64,000 bases of DNA from Streptomyces halobius. GTDB lineage: Bacteria; Actinomycetota; Actinomycetes; Streptomycetales; Streptomycetaceae. The stretch is taken from the NCBI RefSeq assembly GCF_023277745.1, contig NZ_CP086322.1:620001-684000 (forward strand), given 5' to 3'. The notes below the pieces were generated by a model. It was not told the origin of the DNA and searched no databases. It saw only the letters and a program-made list of their open reading frames with translations. Shown here piece by piece: positions 54,755 to 63,806 of this stretch. The position numbers were made by a program, and so were the translations under genes. Each line of letters begins with the position of its first letter. The stretch's first letter is position 1.

Positions 54755-55653
54755 ACCGTCTGGATCCGGCCGTCCTCGATGTCGAGCTGGACGACGCTGT
54801 CCGGCTTGCCGCCGTGGTGCATCAACACCGCGATTCCGCCGTTGAGTTCGAGCAGGGTGACCTCCCAACCGGGAGGGGCGGTCCTGGCAACGCCGATCAG
54901 GAAGCGGGCGACCTTGTCGGGGGACTCGATGATCCGCAGCGGGGCCTTGGCCTTCCCTCCGCTGTCCCCGACCAGCCGCGCGTCCGCGGCCAGCAGGCTC
55001 AGCAGCCCCTCCAGGTCGTCGCCGGCCGCCGCGGCCAGGAACCGCTCGGTCAGAGCGCGCTGCCGGTCGGCGTCGACCTCGAAGCGCGGCCTGCCTTCCT
55101 GGACATGCTGCCGGGCCCGGCCCGCCAGTTGGCGTACCGCGGCCTCGCTCCGGTCAAGGACGCCGGCGATCTCCGCGTACGGATAGCCGAAGGCTTCCCG
55201 CAGGACGAACACCGCGCGCTCCAGAGGCGAGAGCGATTCCATGACGACGAGCATGGCGAGGGTGACGGACTCGGTGAACACCGCCCGCTCCGCGGTGTCC
55301 GGGGCGATGGCCCCGATGTCGGTGGCGAGCGGCTCCGGCAGCCAGGGCCCCACATAGGACTCGCGGCGCGACTGGACGTGCCGGAGGCGGTCGACGGCCA
55401 GCCGGGTGGTGACACGCACCAGATAGGCACGCGGCTCACGGACCTCGGAACGGTCGGCGGCCGACCAGCGCAGCCACGCGTCCTGGACGACGTCCTCGGC
55501 GTCGGCCACCCGGCCGAGCATGCGGTAGGCGACGCCGTGCAGCACGGGCCGGTGCTCTTCGAAGACCTCGGTGGCGTGACCGGCCTGGCCGGCATCGCTG
55601 ACGTGGGCGGCGTCCGTGACGTCGGTGGCATGGGGCGCGGGATCGTTCGGCAC
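54706..55653 (-). CDS. ECF sigma factor, SigJ/ECF41-type
   Basis: About 315 residues. Sigma2: EEHRPVLHGVAYRMLGRVADAEDVVQDAWLRW; sigma4: LSPLERAVFVLREAFGYPYAEIAGVLDRSEAAVRQLAGRARQHV. It continues into a SnoaL-like C-terminal domain. ECF41 hallmarks are visible: WLPEPL between the sigma domains, GDSGGKAKAP (usually DGGGK) and a C-terminal VRNPDKL. These proteins self-regulate through the C-terminal domain instead of an anti-sigma factor. GTG at 55653 is the probable start (GGGATGG upstream). It diverges from an alpha/beta hydrolase, a plausible target. Confidence 0.86.
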   Translation of the reverse strand: MPNDPAPHATDVTDAAHVSDAGQAGHATEVFEEHRPVLHGVAYRMLGRVADAEDVVQDAWLRWSAADRSEVREPRAYLVRVTTRLAVDRLRHVQSRRESYVGPWLPEPLATDIGAIAPDTAERAVFTESVTLAMLVVMESLSPLERAVFVLREAFGYPYAEIAGVLDRSEAAVRQLAGRARQHVQEGRPRFEVDADRQRALTERFLAAAAGDDLEGLLSLLAADARLVGDSGGKAKAPLRIIESPDKVARFLIGVARTAPPGWEVTLLELNGGIAVLMHHGGKPDSVVQLDIEDGRIQTVYIVRNPDKLASLATS

Positions 55654-55950
55654 GCCGCCATCCCACCCGGCCACCACCGCATTGTCCAGCGGAAACGGCG
55701 CAGAGTGACGGGGCGGCGGCGTGGCGTTCGGCACAGTGCGGGGGGGGCGAACGCGGGCCCGGCCTGGACCCTGACGCGGGCCGGAGGCCGGCCGGTCCCG
55801 GGCTCGGACACGGGCGCCGGCCCACGCGGGGCCGGCACTCGGCCCGACAACCCCATACCACTCAGTAGCCTTTCCTGGCATCGTTTGCCCATGTCCCCCG
55901 GCAACGCCGTACCCCCCCGGCACCACCGCAACCCCTTTGAGGAGTCCCCC

Positions 55951-56781
55951 ATGGCCGCCTCGGTCTCCTTCGCCCGTGTCCGCACCGCGGACCGGCCGCC
56001 GTTCACGGTCGCGTACGAGCGCAAGGGTTCCGGCGAACCCGTCGTTCTGCTGCACGGCATCGGTCACCATCTCCAGGCGTGGCGGCCGGTCTGCGACATC
56101 CTCGCCGCCTCGCACGAGGTCATCGCCGTCGACCTGCCCGGCTTCGGCGCCTCGCCCGCGCTGCCGGACGGCTCCTCGTACGACCTGGAGACGGTGGTGC
56201 CGCTGCTCGCCGCGGCCTTCACGGAGCTGGAACTGGAGCGCCCGCATGTGGTGGGGAACTCACTGGGCGGGCTGCTGGCCCTGCAGTTGGGCCGCGCGAA
56301 GGCCGTACGGTCGGTCACCGCGCTCTCGCCCGCGGGCTTTTGGACGCACACCGAGCGCCGTTACGCGTTCGGGGTGCTGCGGGGCATGTACGCCGGAGCG
56401 CAGGCGCTGCCGCAGCCGGTGGTGGAGACGCTGGCACGGACCGTCATAGGGCGGGCGTCGCTGACCGGCTCCATCTACGCCCACCCTGGGCGCCGTTCGG
56501 CCGAGGCGGTGGTGGCGGAGACCCGGGCGCTGCGCGAGGCACCCGGGTTCGCGCGGACGCTGGCGGCCGGCCGAGACGTGCGGTTCACCGATGATGTGCC
56601 GGACGTCCCGGTGACGATCGGCTGGGGCAGCCGGGACCGGCTGCTGCCACGCCGTCAGGGCGTGCGCGCCAAGCACACGATTCCGGGCGCCCGGCTCGTG
56701 CGCCTCCCGGGCTGCGGACATGTGCCGATGAACGACGATCCGGCGCTGGTGGCGCGGGTCGTCCTCGACACGGTCGCCTGA
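55951..56781 (+). CDS. Alpha/beta hydrolase
   Basis: 276 residues. Oxyanion HGIGHHLQAW, nucleophile elbow VVGNSLGGLLALQLG, and the catalytic His in PGCGHVPMNDDP; the acid is probably in GWGSRDRLLP. YERKGSGEPVVLLHG is the classical start of the fold. Substrate unknown. GAGGAG precedes the ATG at 55951. Divergent from the ECF41 sigma gene (297-bp gap); degenerate 19-bp repeats follow its stop. Confidence 0.88.
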   Translation: MAASVSFARVRTADRPPFTVAYERKGSGEPVVLLHGIGHHLQAWRPVCDILAASHEVIAVDLPGFGASPALPDGSSYDLETVVPLLAAAFTELELERPHVVGNSLGGLLALQLGRAKAVRSVTALSPAGFWTHTERRYAFGVLRGMYAGAQALPQPVVETLARTVIGRASLTGSIYAHPGRRSAEAVVAETRALREAPGFARTLAAGRDVRFTDDVPDVPVTIGWGSRDRLLPRRQGVRAKHTIPGARLVRLPGCGHVPMNDDPALVARVVLDTVA

Positions 56782-56845
56782 GACGACGGAACGGTCGGCT
56801 CGGACGACACGACCGGCTGAGACGGCACGACGGGCTGGGACGAGG
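56772..56845. repeat. Degenerate tandem repeats of about 17-20 bp spanning a stop codon
   Basis: Four diverged units: the first contains the hydrolase stop (CCTGAGACGACGG), the others carry GGCTCGGACGACACG, GGCTGAGACGGCACG and GGCTGGGACGAGG. Confidence 0.55.
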
Positions 56846-56849
56846 GGTG

Positions 56850-57038
56850 TCAGCGGGAGACCCGGGGCCGGGTGTGCGTACGTTCCGGTGCCCGGGCCGC
56901 CGTGTCCGACCGCCGCCCCCTGGGACGCAGCATGCCCGAGCCGAGCGCGACACCGGTGCCGCCCAGCAGGCTGCCGCCCAGCTGGGCGAGGCCGTAGCCG
57001 ATGGTCGCGGCGAGCGGGTGCGCAGTCGACGAACACAC
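56850..57038 (-). CDS. Possible small hydrophobic protein or gene remnant
   Basis: 62 residues, GTG start: HPLAATIGYGLAQLGGSLLGGTGVALGSGMLRPRGRR. One hydrophobic Gly-rich segment and a basic tail, resembling the end of a small membrane protein. No ribosome site. It lies against the 3' edge of the broken XRE gene, so it may itself be debris. Confidence 0.3.
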   Translation of the reverse strand: MCSSTAHPLAATIGYGLAQLGGSLLGGTGVALGSGMLRPRGRRSDTAARAPERTHTRPRVSR

Positions 57039-57059
57039 CGGGTACGGCGGGTGACCGGT

Positions 57060-57936
57060 CCGAAACCACTCCAGTGGTCGGGGAACTTGGCGTCTTCACC
57101 ATTCAGAGCGCCAGCGGCCGTCCCTGCCATCCTGCGGGCCTCTTGGGCCACGTCGGGCCGATTGTTCCGGACCGTGGCAGACGCGACCCTGAGTCACAGC
57201 TCACCCCACACGGCCAGGTGCGCGGGGCCTGCCTCGGACGTGCGGGGTTCGATCTCCGTTGCTGTGTTGCGAGCTGTTCGCTCTCGTCGAATCGGTCTTG
57301 CCTCAACAACAGCCAGCACATGCCAACGACGCCTGTTGCGGCGGTGAGTGTCCGTCCCGTCTCGCGGGCGAGTCGGATCGCTTCCGCCAGCGCGCAACAC
57401 GCCATGTCGTACTGCCGAACCTGCGTCAGGTACTTGCAGGTCAGCAGCAAGGCGTGACACCGCGCAATCATGGCGTGCTGCTGCTCTTCGCCCTCCAGTG
57501 CCTCAACCGTCGCTTCGGCGGAACGCAGCGGGCCCGGAAGCCGCTTCGCCACCGAACCGTACCGATCGGCCCAGTAGAGGGCGTGAGCGTCTGCCGTGGC
57601 GCTGCGGGAGCGCCGACAACTCCTCAGCCCCTCCTCGGTCCGTCATGGGTGCTGCGAGCCCCACAGGGGGCATGAGCGCCTTCCGCAGCTCGACGAGGTA
57701 TCCCCGGTTTGCCTCGTCGCCGACAACGGGCGTCGTGGTCTCGGTGGCGAACAGCGTTGACGTGGATACCCCCAGGGCACGGGCCAGTGCGTGCAAGGTT
57801 TCCATGCGCACGTCTCCGCCTTGCTCCACCTTTCGGACAGTGCCGACTGACACGTCTGCCGCTTCGGTCAGCTGCTCCTGGTTCATACCGGCCGTGCGCC
57901 GGTAGTTCCTGACGCTCTCGGCAAGCCCTTAGCCAT
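57060..57936 (-). pseudogene. Frameshifted XRE-TPR transcriptional regulator
   Basis: A Streptomyces-type XRE regulator with tetratricopeptide-like helices, in at least four frames. The ATG at 57936 reads MAKGL, then a single-base loss shifts to NYRRTAGMNQEQLTEAADVSVGTVRKVEQGGDVRMETLHALARALGV. After EELSAL a second shift leads to AKRLPGPLRSAEATVEALEGEEQQHAMIARCHALLLT...GVVGMCWLLLRQDRFDESEQLA. A third frame gives EIEPRTSEAGPAHLAVWGEL, a fourth QEARRMAGTAAGALNGEDAKFPDHWSGFGPVT, where it stops. The C-terminal part is missing. Confidence 0.82.
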
Positions 57937-57955
57937 GGTGCGCGCTCCCTTGACA

Positions 57956-57972
57956 GGTACGGCAGTCGTACC
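57956..57972. promoter_or_regulatory. GGTAC-N7-GTACC inverted repeat upstream of XRE pseudogene
   Basis: 20 bp upstream of the ATG at 57936; probable former autoregulatory operator. Confidence 0.4.
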
Positions 57973-58324
57973 CGCAGCGTACGTCTGGCAAGCGGCCCCA
58001 GATGTGCCAAAGGCCCCGCACCGCCCAGCGAGGGCAGGCAGGCACGGGGCCGAAGGGGCACATGAGATCAACTGCATCGTCTGGACAAGGGGTTTGGTAG
58101 CCAGGCGTCACCTTCGTGAATCGCTGCCGAGTGCGGGTATCCGAAGCCGACACGCACGGTGCCGCGTACGTTACCTGGTCGGAGCTGAAGAACGCGTCAG
58201 CGCTCACGTCCACCTTGACGTCACGCCGCATAGGCGGGTGGCGGGAGGCGTCTGTTCCGCGGGTGGCGCCTGTTCCCCTTCGCTACACGTGCGCCCCTGG
58301 TGGGGGGAAACCGCGCCACTACAC

Positions 58325-58353
58325 CCGCCCACCCCCCGAAGGGGGGTGGGCGG
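58325..58353. terminator. Strong GC hairpin
   Basis: Perfect 13-bp stem (58325-58337 with 58341-58353) and GAA loop, no T-run. Either a terminator or a structural relic. Confidence 0.5.
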
Positions 58354-58484
58354 CGGGGAACAACAAGCATGAGGAACAAGCAACAAAGGAACACACGAAA
58401 AGGGGTGGGTGGCCTCCGTCCTGGCGATCGCTCAAGGCACTTGCGACCATGTGCGCGGCCCGTGGGGCGTACGGAGCCGGTGAT

Positions 58485-58502
58485 GTTCACCGCGCGTTCG
58501 GC
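58485..58502 (+). promoter_or_regulatory. PHO-box-like repeats upstream of phoD
   Basis: GTTCACC at 58485 and GTTCGGC at 58496 with the 11-nt period of PhoP direct repeats (consensus GTTCACC). The second unit is weak. About 220 bp upstream of the phosphatase start. Confidence 0.4.
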
Positions 58503-58534
58503 TGCCGGGCATCGGGCACCGGTACGAACAGGAC

Positions 58535-58669
58535 GTCAGCGGACAGCACGTCACCGAGCACCACATCGGCGAGCACGACATCAGCGTGCATGACATCAGT
58601 GTGCACGGCGTCAGCGAGCACGGCGTCAGCGAGCACGGCGTCAGCGAGCACGGCGTCAGCGAGCACGGC
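58535..58669. repeat. 15-bp minisatellite, nine units
   Basis: Four perfect copies of GTCAGCGAGCACGGC (58610-58669) preceded by five diverged 15-bp units back to 58535. Ends 38 bp upstream of the phoD start and lies between the PHO-like site and the ribosome site. Confidence 0.93.
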
Positions 58670-58707
58670 GTCGCCCAGGTCGGTCGAACTACGGAGGTAG
58701 GTATCAG

Positions 58708-60288
58708 ATGGCACAGGGATCCGGCAGCAGGTTCGGACGGCGGGCGCTGCTGCAGAGCGCGGCGGGCGGTCCCGCGGCGCTGGCGCTGCCCGCTCTCTCC
58801 TGTGCCGCGCCCGCACAGGCCCGTGGCGGGCGCCCGAGCGCCAACTGGGGCATTCAGGTCGGGGATGTGACGATGTCGTCGGGCCTGGTGTGGGTGCGGT
58901 CCGACCGGCCGGCCCGGATGATCGTGCAGACTTCGGCGACCGCATCGTTCCGCCCCGGGAGGACCACCCGGACCTGGCACGGTCCGGTGCTCGGGGCCGG
59001 TACGGACTTCACGGGTGTCACCTCGCTGCACGGCCTGCCGCCCGGTGAGCAGATCCACTACCGGGTGCTGCTCGCCGACCCGGACGACCCCGGGCGCACC
59101 GGCGAGCCCGCGACCGGCGCGTTTCGTACGGCACCCGAGCGGCGTGCGGACATCCGCCTCCACTGGTCGGGCGATCTGGCCGGCCAGGGCTGGGGCATCA
59201 ATCCGGACCGCGGCGGCTATCGCGTCTACGAGGAGATGCGGCGCCGCGACCCGGATTTCTTCCTGTGCAGCGGTGACAGCATCTACGCCGACAACCCGAT
59301 CCCCGAGAAGGTGACGCTGCCGGACGGCCGGATCTGGCGGAATGTGACGACCGAGGAGAAGGCGAAGGTCGCCGAGACGCTGGCGGAGTTCCGGGGCGCG
59401 TTCCGCTACAACCTGCTGGACGACAATCTGCGCCGGTTCAACGCCCAGGTGCCCACCATCGCCCAGTGGGACGACCACGAGGTGCACAACAACTGGTATC
59501 CGGGGCAGTTGCTGGACGACGACCGGTACACGGTGAAGGACGCGGATGTGCTGTCGGCACGGTCGCTGCGCGCGTTCGGCGAGTATTTTCCGATCCGTAC
59601 GCTGCGGCCGGACGGGGGCGGCCGGGTCTACCGCGTGGTGCGGCACGGTCCGCTGCTGGATGTTTTCGTGCTGGACATGCGCCGCTACCGCAATGCCAAT
59701 TCGCCGGGCCGGCAGACCGACGATCCGCAGGGCATTCTCGGCGCCGAGCAGCTGCGCTGGCTCAAGCGTGAGCTGGTCCGCTCGCGCGCGGTGTGGAAGG
59801 TGATCGCCTCCGATATGCCGCTGGGACTGGTGGTCCCGGACGGTGAGACGAACTTCGAGGCGGTGGCACAGGGCGATCCGGGTGCTCCGCTGGGCCGCGA
59901 GCTGCAGCTGGCGGAGCTGCTGCGGCACATCAAGCACCGGAAGGTGACCGGCACGGTCTGGCTGACGACGGACGTCCACTACACGTCGGCGCAGCACTAC
60001 GCGCCGGAACGCGCGGCGTTCAAGGACTTCGAGCCGTTCTGGGAGTTCGTTTCCGGGCCGCTGAACGCCGGCGGATTCCAGGCGCTGAAACTCGATGGAA
60101 CCTTTGGTCCCGAACAGACGTTCATCAAAGCGTCGGACCGTGCGAACACCTCCCCTGCGGAGAGTCCGCAGAACTTCGGCGAGATCGACATCGACGGGGG
60201 GAGCGGGGAACTGACGGTGCGGCTGCGTCAGGAAGGCGGCAAGATTTTGTTCAGTAAGGTGCTGCAACCGGGGCGAGTGGGACAATAA
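58708..60288 (+). CDS. phoD: Tat-exported alkaline phosphatase/phosphodiesterase, PhoD family
   Basis: 526-residue precursor. Twin-arginine signal SRFGRRALLQSAAGGPAALALPALS, cleaved near AQA (about residue 38). PhoD N-terminal domain (QVGDVTMSSGLVWVRSDRPARMIVQ) precedes the metallophosphatase core: LHWSGDLAG, FLCSGDSIYADNP, TIAQWDDHEVHNNW, VIASDMPLGL and WLTTDVHYTSAQHY, which carry the Fe/Ca ligands. GGAGG lies 10 nt before the ATG at 58708. It should release phosphate from diesters outside the cell; PhoP control is suggested by a weak upstream site. Confidence 0.92.
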   Translation: MAQGSGSRFGRRALLQSAAGGPAALALPALSCAAPAQARGGRPSANWGIQVGDVTMSSGLVWVRSDRPARMIVQTSATASFRPGRTTRTWHGPVLGAGTDFTGVTSLHGLPPGEQIHYRVLLADPDDPGRTGEPATGAFRTAPERRADIRLHWSGDLAGQGWGINPDRGGYRVYEEMRRRDPDFFLCSGDSIYADNPIPEKVTLPDGRIWRNVTTEEKAKVAETLAEFRGAFRYNLLDDNLRRFNAQVPTIAQWDDHEVHNNWYPGQLLDDDRYTVKDADVLSARSLRAFGEYFPIRTLRPDGGGRVYRVVRHGPLLDVFVLDMRRYRNANSPGRQTDDPQGILGAEQLRWLKRELVRSRAVWKVIASDMPLGLVVPDGETNFEAVAQGDPGAPLGRELQLAELLRHIKHRKVTGTVWLTTDVHYTSAQHYAPERAAFKDFEPFWEFVSGPLNAGGFQALKLDGTFGPEQTFIKASDRANTSPAESPQNFGEIDIDGGSGELTVRLRQEGGKILFSKVLQPGRVGQ

Positions 60289-60372
60289 AGGACCAATGCA
60301 TCGATTCTGTCTTTTACCCGTCGGACACAATGTGTTGGCGATCAGGCAATACCTGTCCGTCAGGCTGTCTGC

Positions 60373-61770
60373 ATGACTGAAGCAACCTCCGCCCATTCCT
60401 CCCGCCGCCCTCACTGGCGCCGGGAGGTCGTCGAGCTGGCCGCCCTGTTCACCACCGTGGCGGTGGCGGACGTCATCGCCAACGCGGCCGCACACGGGCC
60501 TTCGGGCCCGGCGCTGCTGGTCGCCGCGGCCGTCGCCCTGCTCGCCACCACGGGGTGCCACGTCTGGTGGTCACGCCGCTACGAAAGAACCGTGGCGCCA
60601 CCGTCCGATACCGGCGCCACGACGCCGTCCCCCACCCCGTCCCCGGAGGCCGGCGGGCAGCAGACGGCGCTGTGGCGGATGCGGACCACGGTCCGTGACG
60701 AGCCGGGTAGCCTGGCCGCCCTGTGCACCGCGCTGGCCGCGCGGCGGGTGGACATACTGAGTCTGCAGACCCACCCGCTGTCCAGCGGAACGGTCGACGA
60801 GTTCCTGCTGCGCGCTCCGGCGGCGCTGGCAGCGGCCGACCTCACCCGTACGGCGTCCCGCGCGGGCGGCGCGCACACCTGGCTGGAGCGGGCGGACACC
60901 CACGACCTCGTCGACGCACCGACCCGGATGCTGGGCCTGGCGACGCGCACGGCGCTGGACTCCGCCGAACTCCCCCTCGCGCTGCGCCAGTTGCTGGGCC
61001 GCTGCACCATCCACTCGGTGCCCGCGCGCTCGCTGACCGGGCAGCCGCTCGCCGAGGAGGTGCCCGCCGAGGGCGTCCTCGACAAACACCTCATGAAGTT
61101 CCGCGACCCCTCCGGGGGGTCGCTCACCCTCGAAAGGCCGCAGTTGCCGTTCACGCCCACCGAGTTCGCCCGGGTCCGCGCGCTGGTCGATCTCGACGCC
61201 AGACTGGGCCAGCGGGTGCCGCCGCGGCGTGATGTGCTGACGCTGCCCGAGGGCAACGCGATCACCGTCCGCCGCGCCGGCACCTCCGACCTCGCCGCGG
61301 CCCGCGAGATGCACGACCGCTGCTCGTCGAAGACCCTCGCGCTGCGCTATCACGGCCCGATCGGTGACGCGGACCGCTATCTGGGGCATCTGCTCAGCCC
61401 CCGGTTCGGCCGCACCCTGGCGGTGGAGACCACGTCCGGACGGCTGGTGGCACTCGGGCATCTGCTGTGGGACGGCGAGGAGACCGAGGTGGCGCTGCTG
61501 GTCGAGGACGCCTGGCAGCAGCGCGGGATCGGCGCGGAGCTGCTGCGCCGGCTGGTGGCGATGGCGGCCGAGACGGGCTGCGACAGCGTCTACGCCATCA
61601 CCCAGGCGTCCAACACCGGGATGGTGGCGGCGATGCGCAGCCTGGCCCTGCCCCTCGACTACCAGATAGAGGAGGGCACCTTGGTGATCACCGCCCGGCC
61701 GTCGGGGGTGCCGGCCCGTCAGACCGCCCCGGAGCCCGCCGTCACCCGGGAAGGCTCCGGCCGCCACTGA
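60373..61770 (+). CDS. Membrane-anchored ACT-GNAT fusion protein
   Basis: 465 residues. Two predicted membrane helices at the N-terminus (ELAALFTTVAVADVIANAAAHG and ALLVAAAVALLATTGCHVWW), then a Pro/Thr linker, an ACT domain (residues about 97-165: WRMRTTVRDEPGSLAALCTALAARRVDILSLQTHPL), a middle region of unknown type, and a C-terminal GNAT domain (about 295-440: ITVRRAGTSDLAAAREMHDRCS, EVALLVEDAWQQRGIGAELLRRLVAMAAETG with the acetyl-CoA loop QQRGIG). ACT domains bind amino acids, so acetyl transfer may be amino-acid-gated. ATG at 60373. The target is unknown. Confidence 0.8.
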   Translation: MTEATSAHSSRRPHWRREVVELAALFTTVAVADVIANAAAHGPSGPALLVAAAVALLATTGCHVWWSRRYERTVAPPSDTGATTPSPTPSPEAGGQQTALWRMRTTVRDEPGSLAALCTALAARRVDILSLQTHPLSSGTVDEFLLRAPAALAAADLTRTASRAGGAHTWLERADTHDLVDAPTRMLGLATRTALDSAELPLALRQLLGRCTIHSVPARSLTGQPLAEEVPAEGVLDKHLMKFRDPSGGSLTLERPQLPFTPTEFARVRALVDLDARLGQRVPPRRDVLTLPEGNAITVRRAGTSDLAAAREMHDRCSSKTLALRYHGPIGDADRYLGHLLSPRFGRTLAVETTSGRLVALGHLLWDGEETEVALLVEDAWQQRGIGAELLRRLVAMAAETGCDSVYAITQASNTGMVAAMRSLALPLDYQIEEGTLVITARPSGVPARQTAPEPAVTREGSGRH

Positions 61771-61826
61771 GCCCTCGCGCTGTCCCCGCCCGGGCGGGGG
61801 CAGCGCACCGGCGCGCGACGGCACCA

Positions 61827-61868
61827 GGACCGTACGACGGGACCGTATGACGGCTGGACCGTACGACG
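61827..61868. repeat. Three 13-bp direct repeats GGACCGTA(C/T)GACG
   Basis: At 61827, 61840 and 61856, in the gap after the GNAT gene and about 95 bp upstream of the DUF885 gene. Confidence 0.85.
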
Positions 61869-61961
61869 ACGGCACCGCAAGGCAACGGGATCGTAAAGCG
61901 ACAGGCACGTCCGCCGAATTGATGGTGACGCGGCGGGTGTATCCGTACGAAGATGGCCCGC

Positions 61962-63656
61962 ATGGCCAACACCACTCCCCTCGGAGGCAGTCAGCTGCCC
62001 CGCCAGGTCGCCGACGCCTATGTCGACGCCCTCGTCGACCTGGACCCGATCACCGGCACCTTCCTCGGCGTCGCCGAGAGTTCCGGCAGGCTCCCCGACT
62101 TCTCGCCGACGGGCCAGGAAGCGGTGGCCCAGCTCGCCCGTACGACGCTGGAGAAGCTCTCCGAGGCCGAGGCCCGGCCGGGCGGCGACAGCCCGGCCGA
62201 GCGGCGCTGCGCCCGGCTGCTGCGCGAGCGGCTGATCTCCGAACTCGCGGTACACGAGGCGGGCGAGGGGCTGCGTACGGTCAGCAACCTCAGCTCCCCG
62301 CTGCACCACGTCCGCGATGTCTTCACCGTCACCCCCACCGACACCGAGGCGGACTGGGCGGCCATCGCCCAGCGGCTGCGGGCCGTCCCGGACGCACTGG
62401 AGGGATACCGGGCCTCCCTGGACGCGGGTCTCAAACGTGAGCTGCCCGCCGGGCCGCGTCAAGTCGTCACCGTCATCGGCCAGTTGGACGAATGGATCGG
62501 TACGGACCGCAGCTGGTTCGAGGAATTCACCGACCCGGGCCCGCAGTCGCTGCGCGAGGAGCTGGCCAAGGCCGCCGCGGTGGCCACCGGCGCTCTGGTG
62601 GAGCTGCGCGACTGGCTCCGTGACGTGTACACCCCGGCCGTCGAGGGCGCGCCGGACGTCGTCGGCCGGGAACGCTACGGCCGCCTCGCGCGTTACTTCA
62701 ACGGCGCCGACCTCGACCTGGACGAGGCATACGCGTTCGGCTGGGCCGAGTTCCACCGCCTGCTGGCCGAGATGCGGGCGGAAGCGGCGAAGATCCTGCC
62801 GGACGCGAAAACCCCGTGGGAGGCGCTGGCCTGGCTCGACGAGCACGGCGAGGCCATCGAGGGCGTCGAGGAGACCCGGCAGTGGCTCCAGTCGCTGATG
62901 GACGAGGCCATCGACGCGCTGGACGGCACCCACTTCGAGCTGGCCGAGCGGGTGCGCCGGGTGGAGTCCCGGATCGCCCCGCCGGGCACCGCCGCCGCCC
63001 CGTACTACACCGAGCCGTCGCTGGACTTCTCCCGGCCCGGCCGCACCTGGCTGCCGACCATGGGCCAGACCCGCTTCCCGGCGTACGACCTGGTGTCCAC
63101 CTGGTACCACGAGGGCGTCCCGGGCCATCACCTCCAGCTGGCGCAGTGGGCGCATGTCGCCGACAACCTCTCCCGGTACCAGACCACCGTGGGCGGCGTC
63201 AGCGCCAACGCGGAGGGCTGGGCGCTGTACGCCGAGCGTCTCATGGACGAGCTGGGCTTTCTGACCAATGCCGAACGGCGACTGGGCTATCTGGACGCGC
63301 AGATGCTGCGGGCCGTCCGCGTCATCATCGACATCGGGATGCATCTGGAGCTGGAGATCCCGGCGAACTCGCCGTTCCATCCGGGCGAGCGCTGGACGCC
63401 GGAGCTGGCACAGGAGTTCCTGGCCTCCCACAGCAGCCGCCCGGCCGACTACATCGAGAGCGAGGTCATCCGCTACCAGGGCATGGCGGGCCAGGCCATC
63501 GGCTACAAGCTCGGCGAGCGGGTCTGGCTCCAGGGCCGGGAGGCGGCCCGAGCCCGGCACGGCGCGGACTTCGACCTCAAGGCGTGGCACATGGCGGCGC
63601 TGTCGCAGGGGTCGCTGGGGCTGGACGATCTGCTGAGCGAGCTCTCGGCGCTCTGA
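61962..63656 (+). CDS. DUF885 family zinc-metallopeptidase-like protein
   Basis: 564 residues, helical, with the metallopeptidase signature STWYHEGVPGHHLQLAQW (HExxxGHH) and the downstream zinc-ligand Glu segment ANAEGWALYAERLMDELGFL; R-x-V-D-x-G-x-H region VIIDIGMHLELEIP follows. Resembles M2/M32-related peptidases. No signal peptide. ATG 61962 is preferred (GAAG 9 nt upstream); an ATG three codons earlier (61953) has no room for a site. Confidence 0.88.
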   Translation: MANTTPLGGSQLPRQVADAYVDALVDLDPITGTFLGVAESSGRLPDFSPTGQEAVAQLARTTLEKLSEAEARPGGDSPAERRCARLLRERLISELAVHEAGEGLRTVSNLSSPLHHVRDVFTVTPTDTEADWAAIAQRLRAVPDALEGYRASLDAGLKRELPAGPRQVVTVIGQLDEWIGTDRSWFEEFTDPGPQSLREELAKAAAVATGALVELRDWLRDVYTPAVEGAPDVVGRERYGRLARYFNGADLDLDEAYAFGWAEFHRLLAEMRAEAAKILPDAKTPWEALAWLDEHGEAIEGVEETRQWLQSLMDEAIDALDGTHFELAERVRRVESRIAPPGTAAAPYYTEPSLDFSRPGRTWLPTMGQTRFPAYDLVSTWYHEGVPGHHLQLAQWAHVADNLSRYQTTVGGVSANAEGWALYAERLMDELGFLTNAERRLGYLDAQMLRAVRVIIDIGMHLELEIPANSPFHPGERWTPELAQEFLASHSSRPADYIESEVIRYQGMAGQAIGYKLGERVWLQGREAARARHGADFDLKAWHMAALSQGSLGLDDLLSELSAL

Positions 63657-63806
63657 GACGCGGGCGGCGGGCGAAAGGCGTCCCCGGCTCCCGGGACGAC
63701 GGGAACGACGGGGACTGAACGACCGGGGCACCTGCCGTGCGCCCACGGCCGGCCACCCCACTTTCCGTGTTGTGGCCGGCCGCCACCGTCCGTAGGGTCC
63801 GACACC

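Larger units (their letters stand above)
57973..58707. other. Gene-poor 735-bp region before phoD
   Basis: No gene supported. It holds a very strong hairpin at 58325-58353, a PHO-box-like pair at 58485-58502 and a 15-bp minisatellite at 58535-58669. Open frames across the minisatellite (VSEHG repeats on one strand, ADAVL repeats on the other) are products of the period, not conserved proteins. Confidence 0.55.

Noticed and set aside
55654..56247. Upstream extension of the sigma factor to 56247
   Set aside because: The added 200 residues are antisense to the alpha/beta hydrolase and its promoter and have no sigma homology.
58487..58945. Possible pentapeptide-repeat protein (ADAVL repeats) on the minus strand and VSEHG repeats on the plus strand
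   Set aside because: The periodicity comes from the 15-bp minisatellite; neither frame has a start with a ribosome site or flanking conserved sequence, and the plus frame is not that of phoD.
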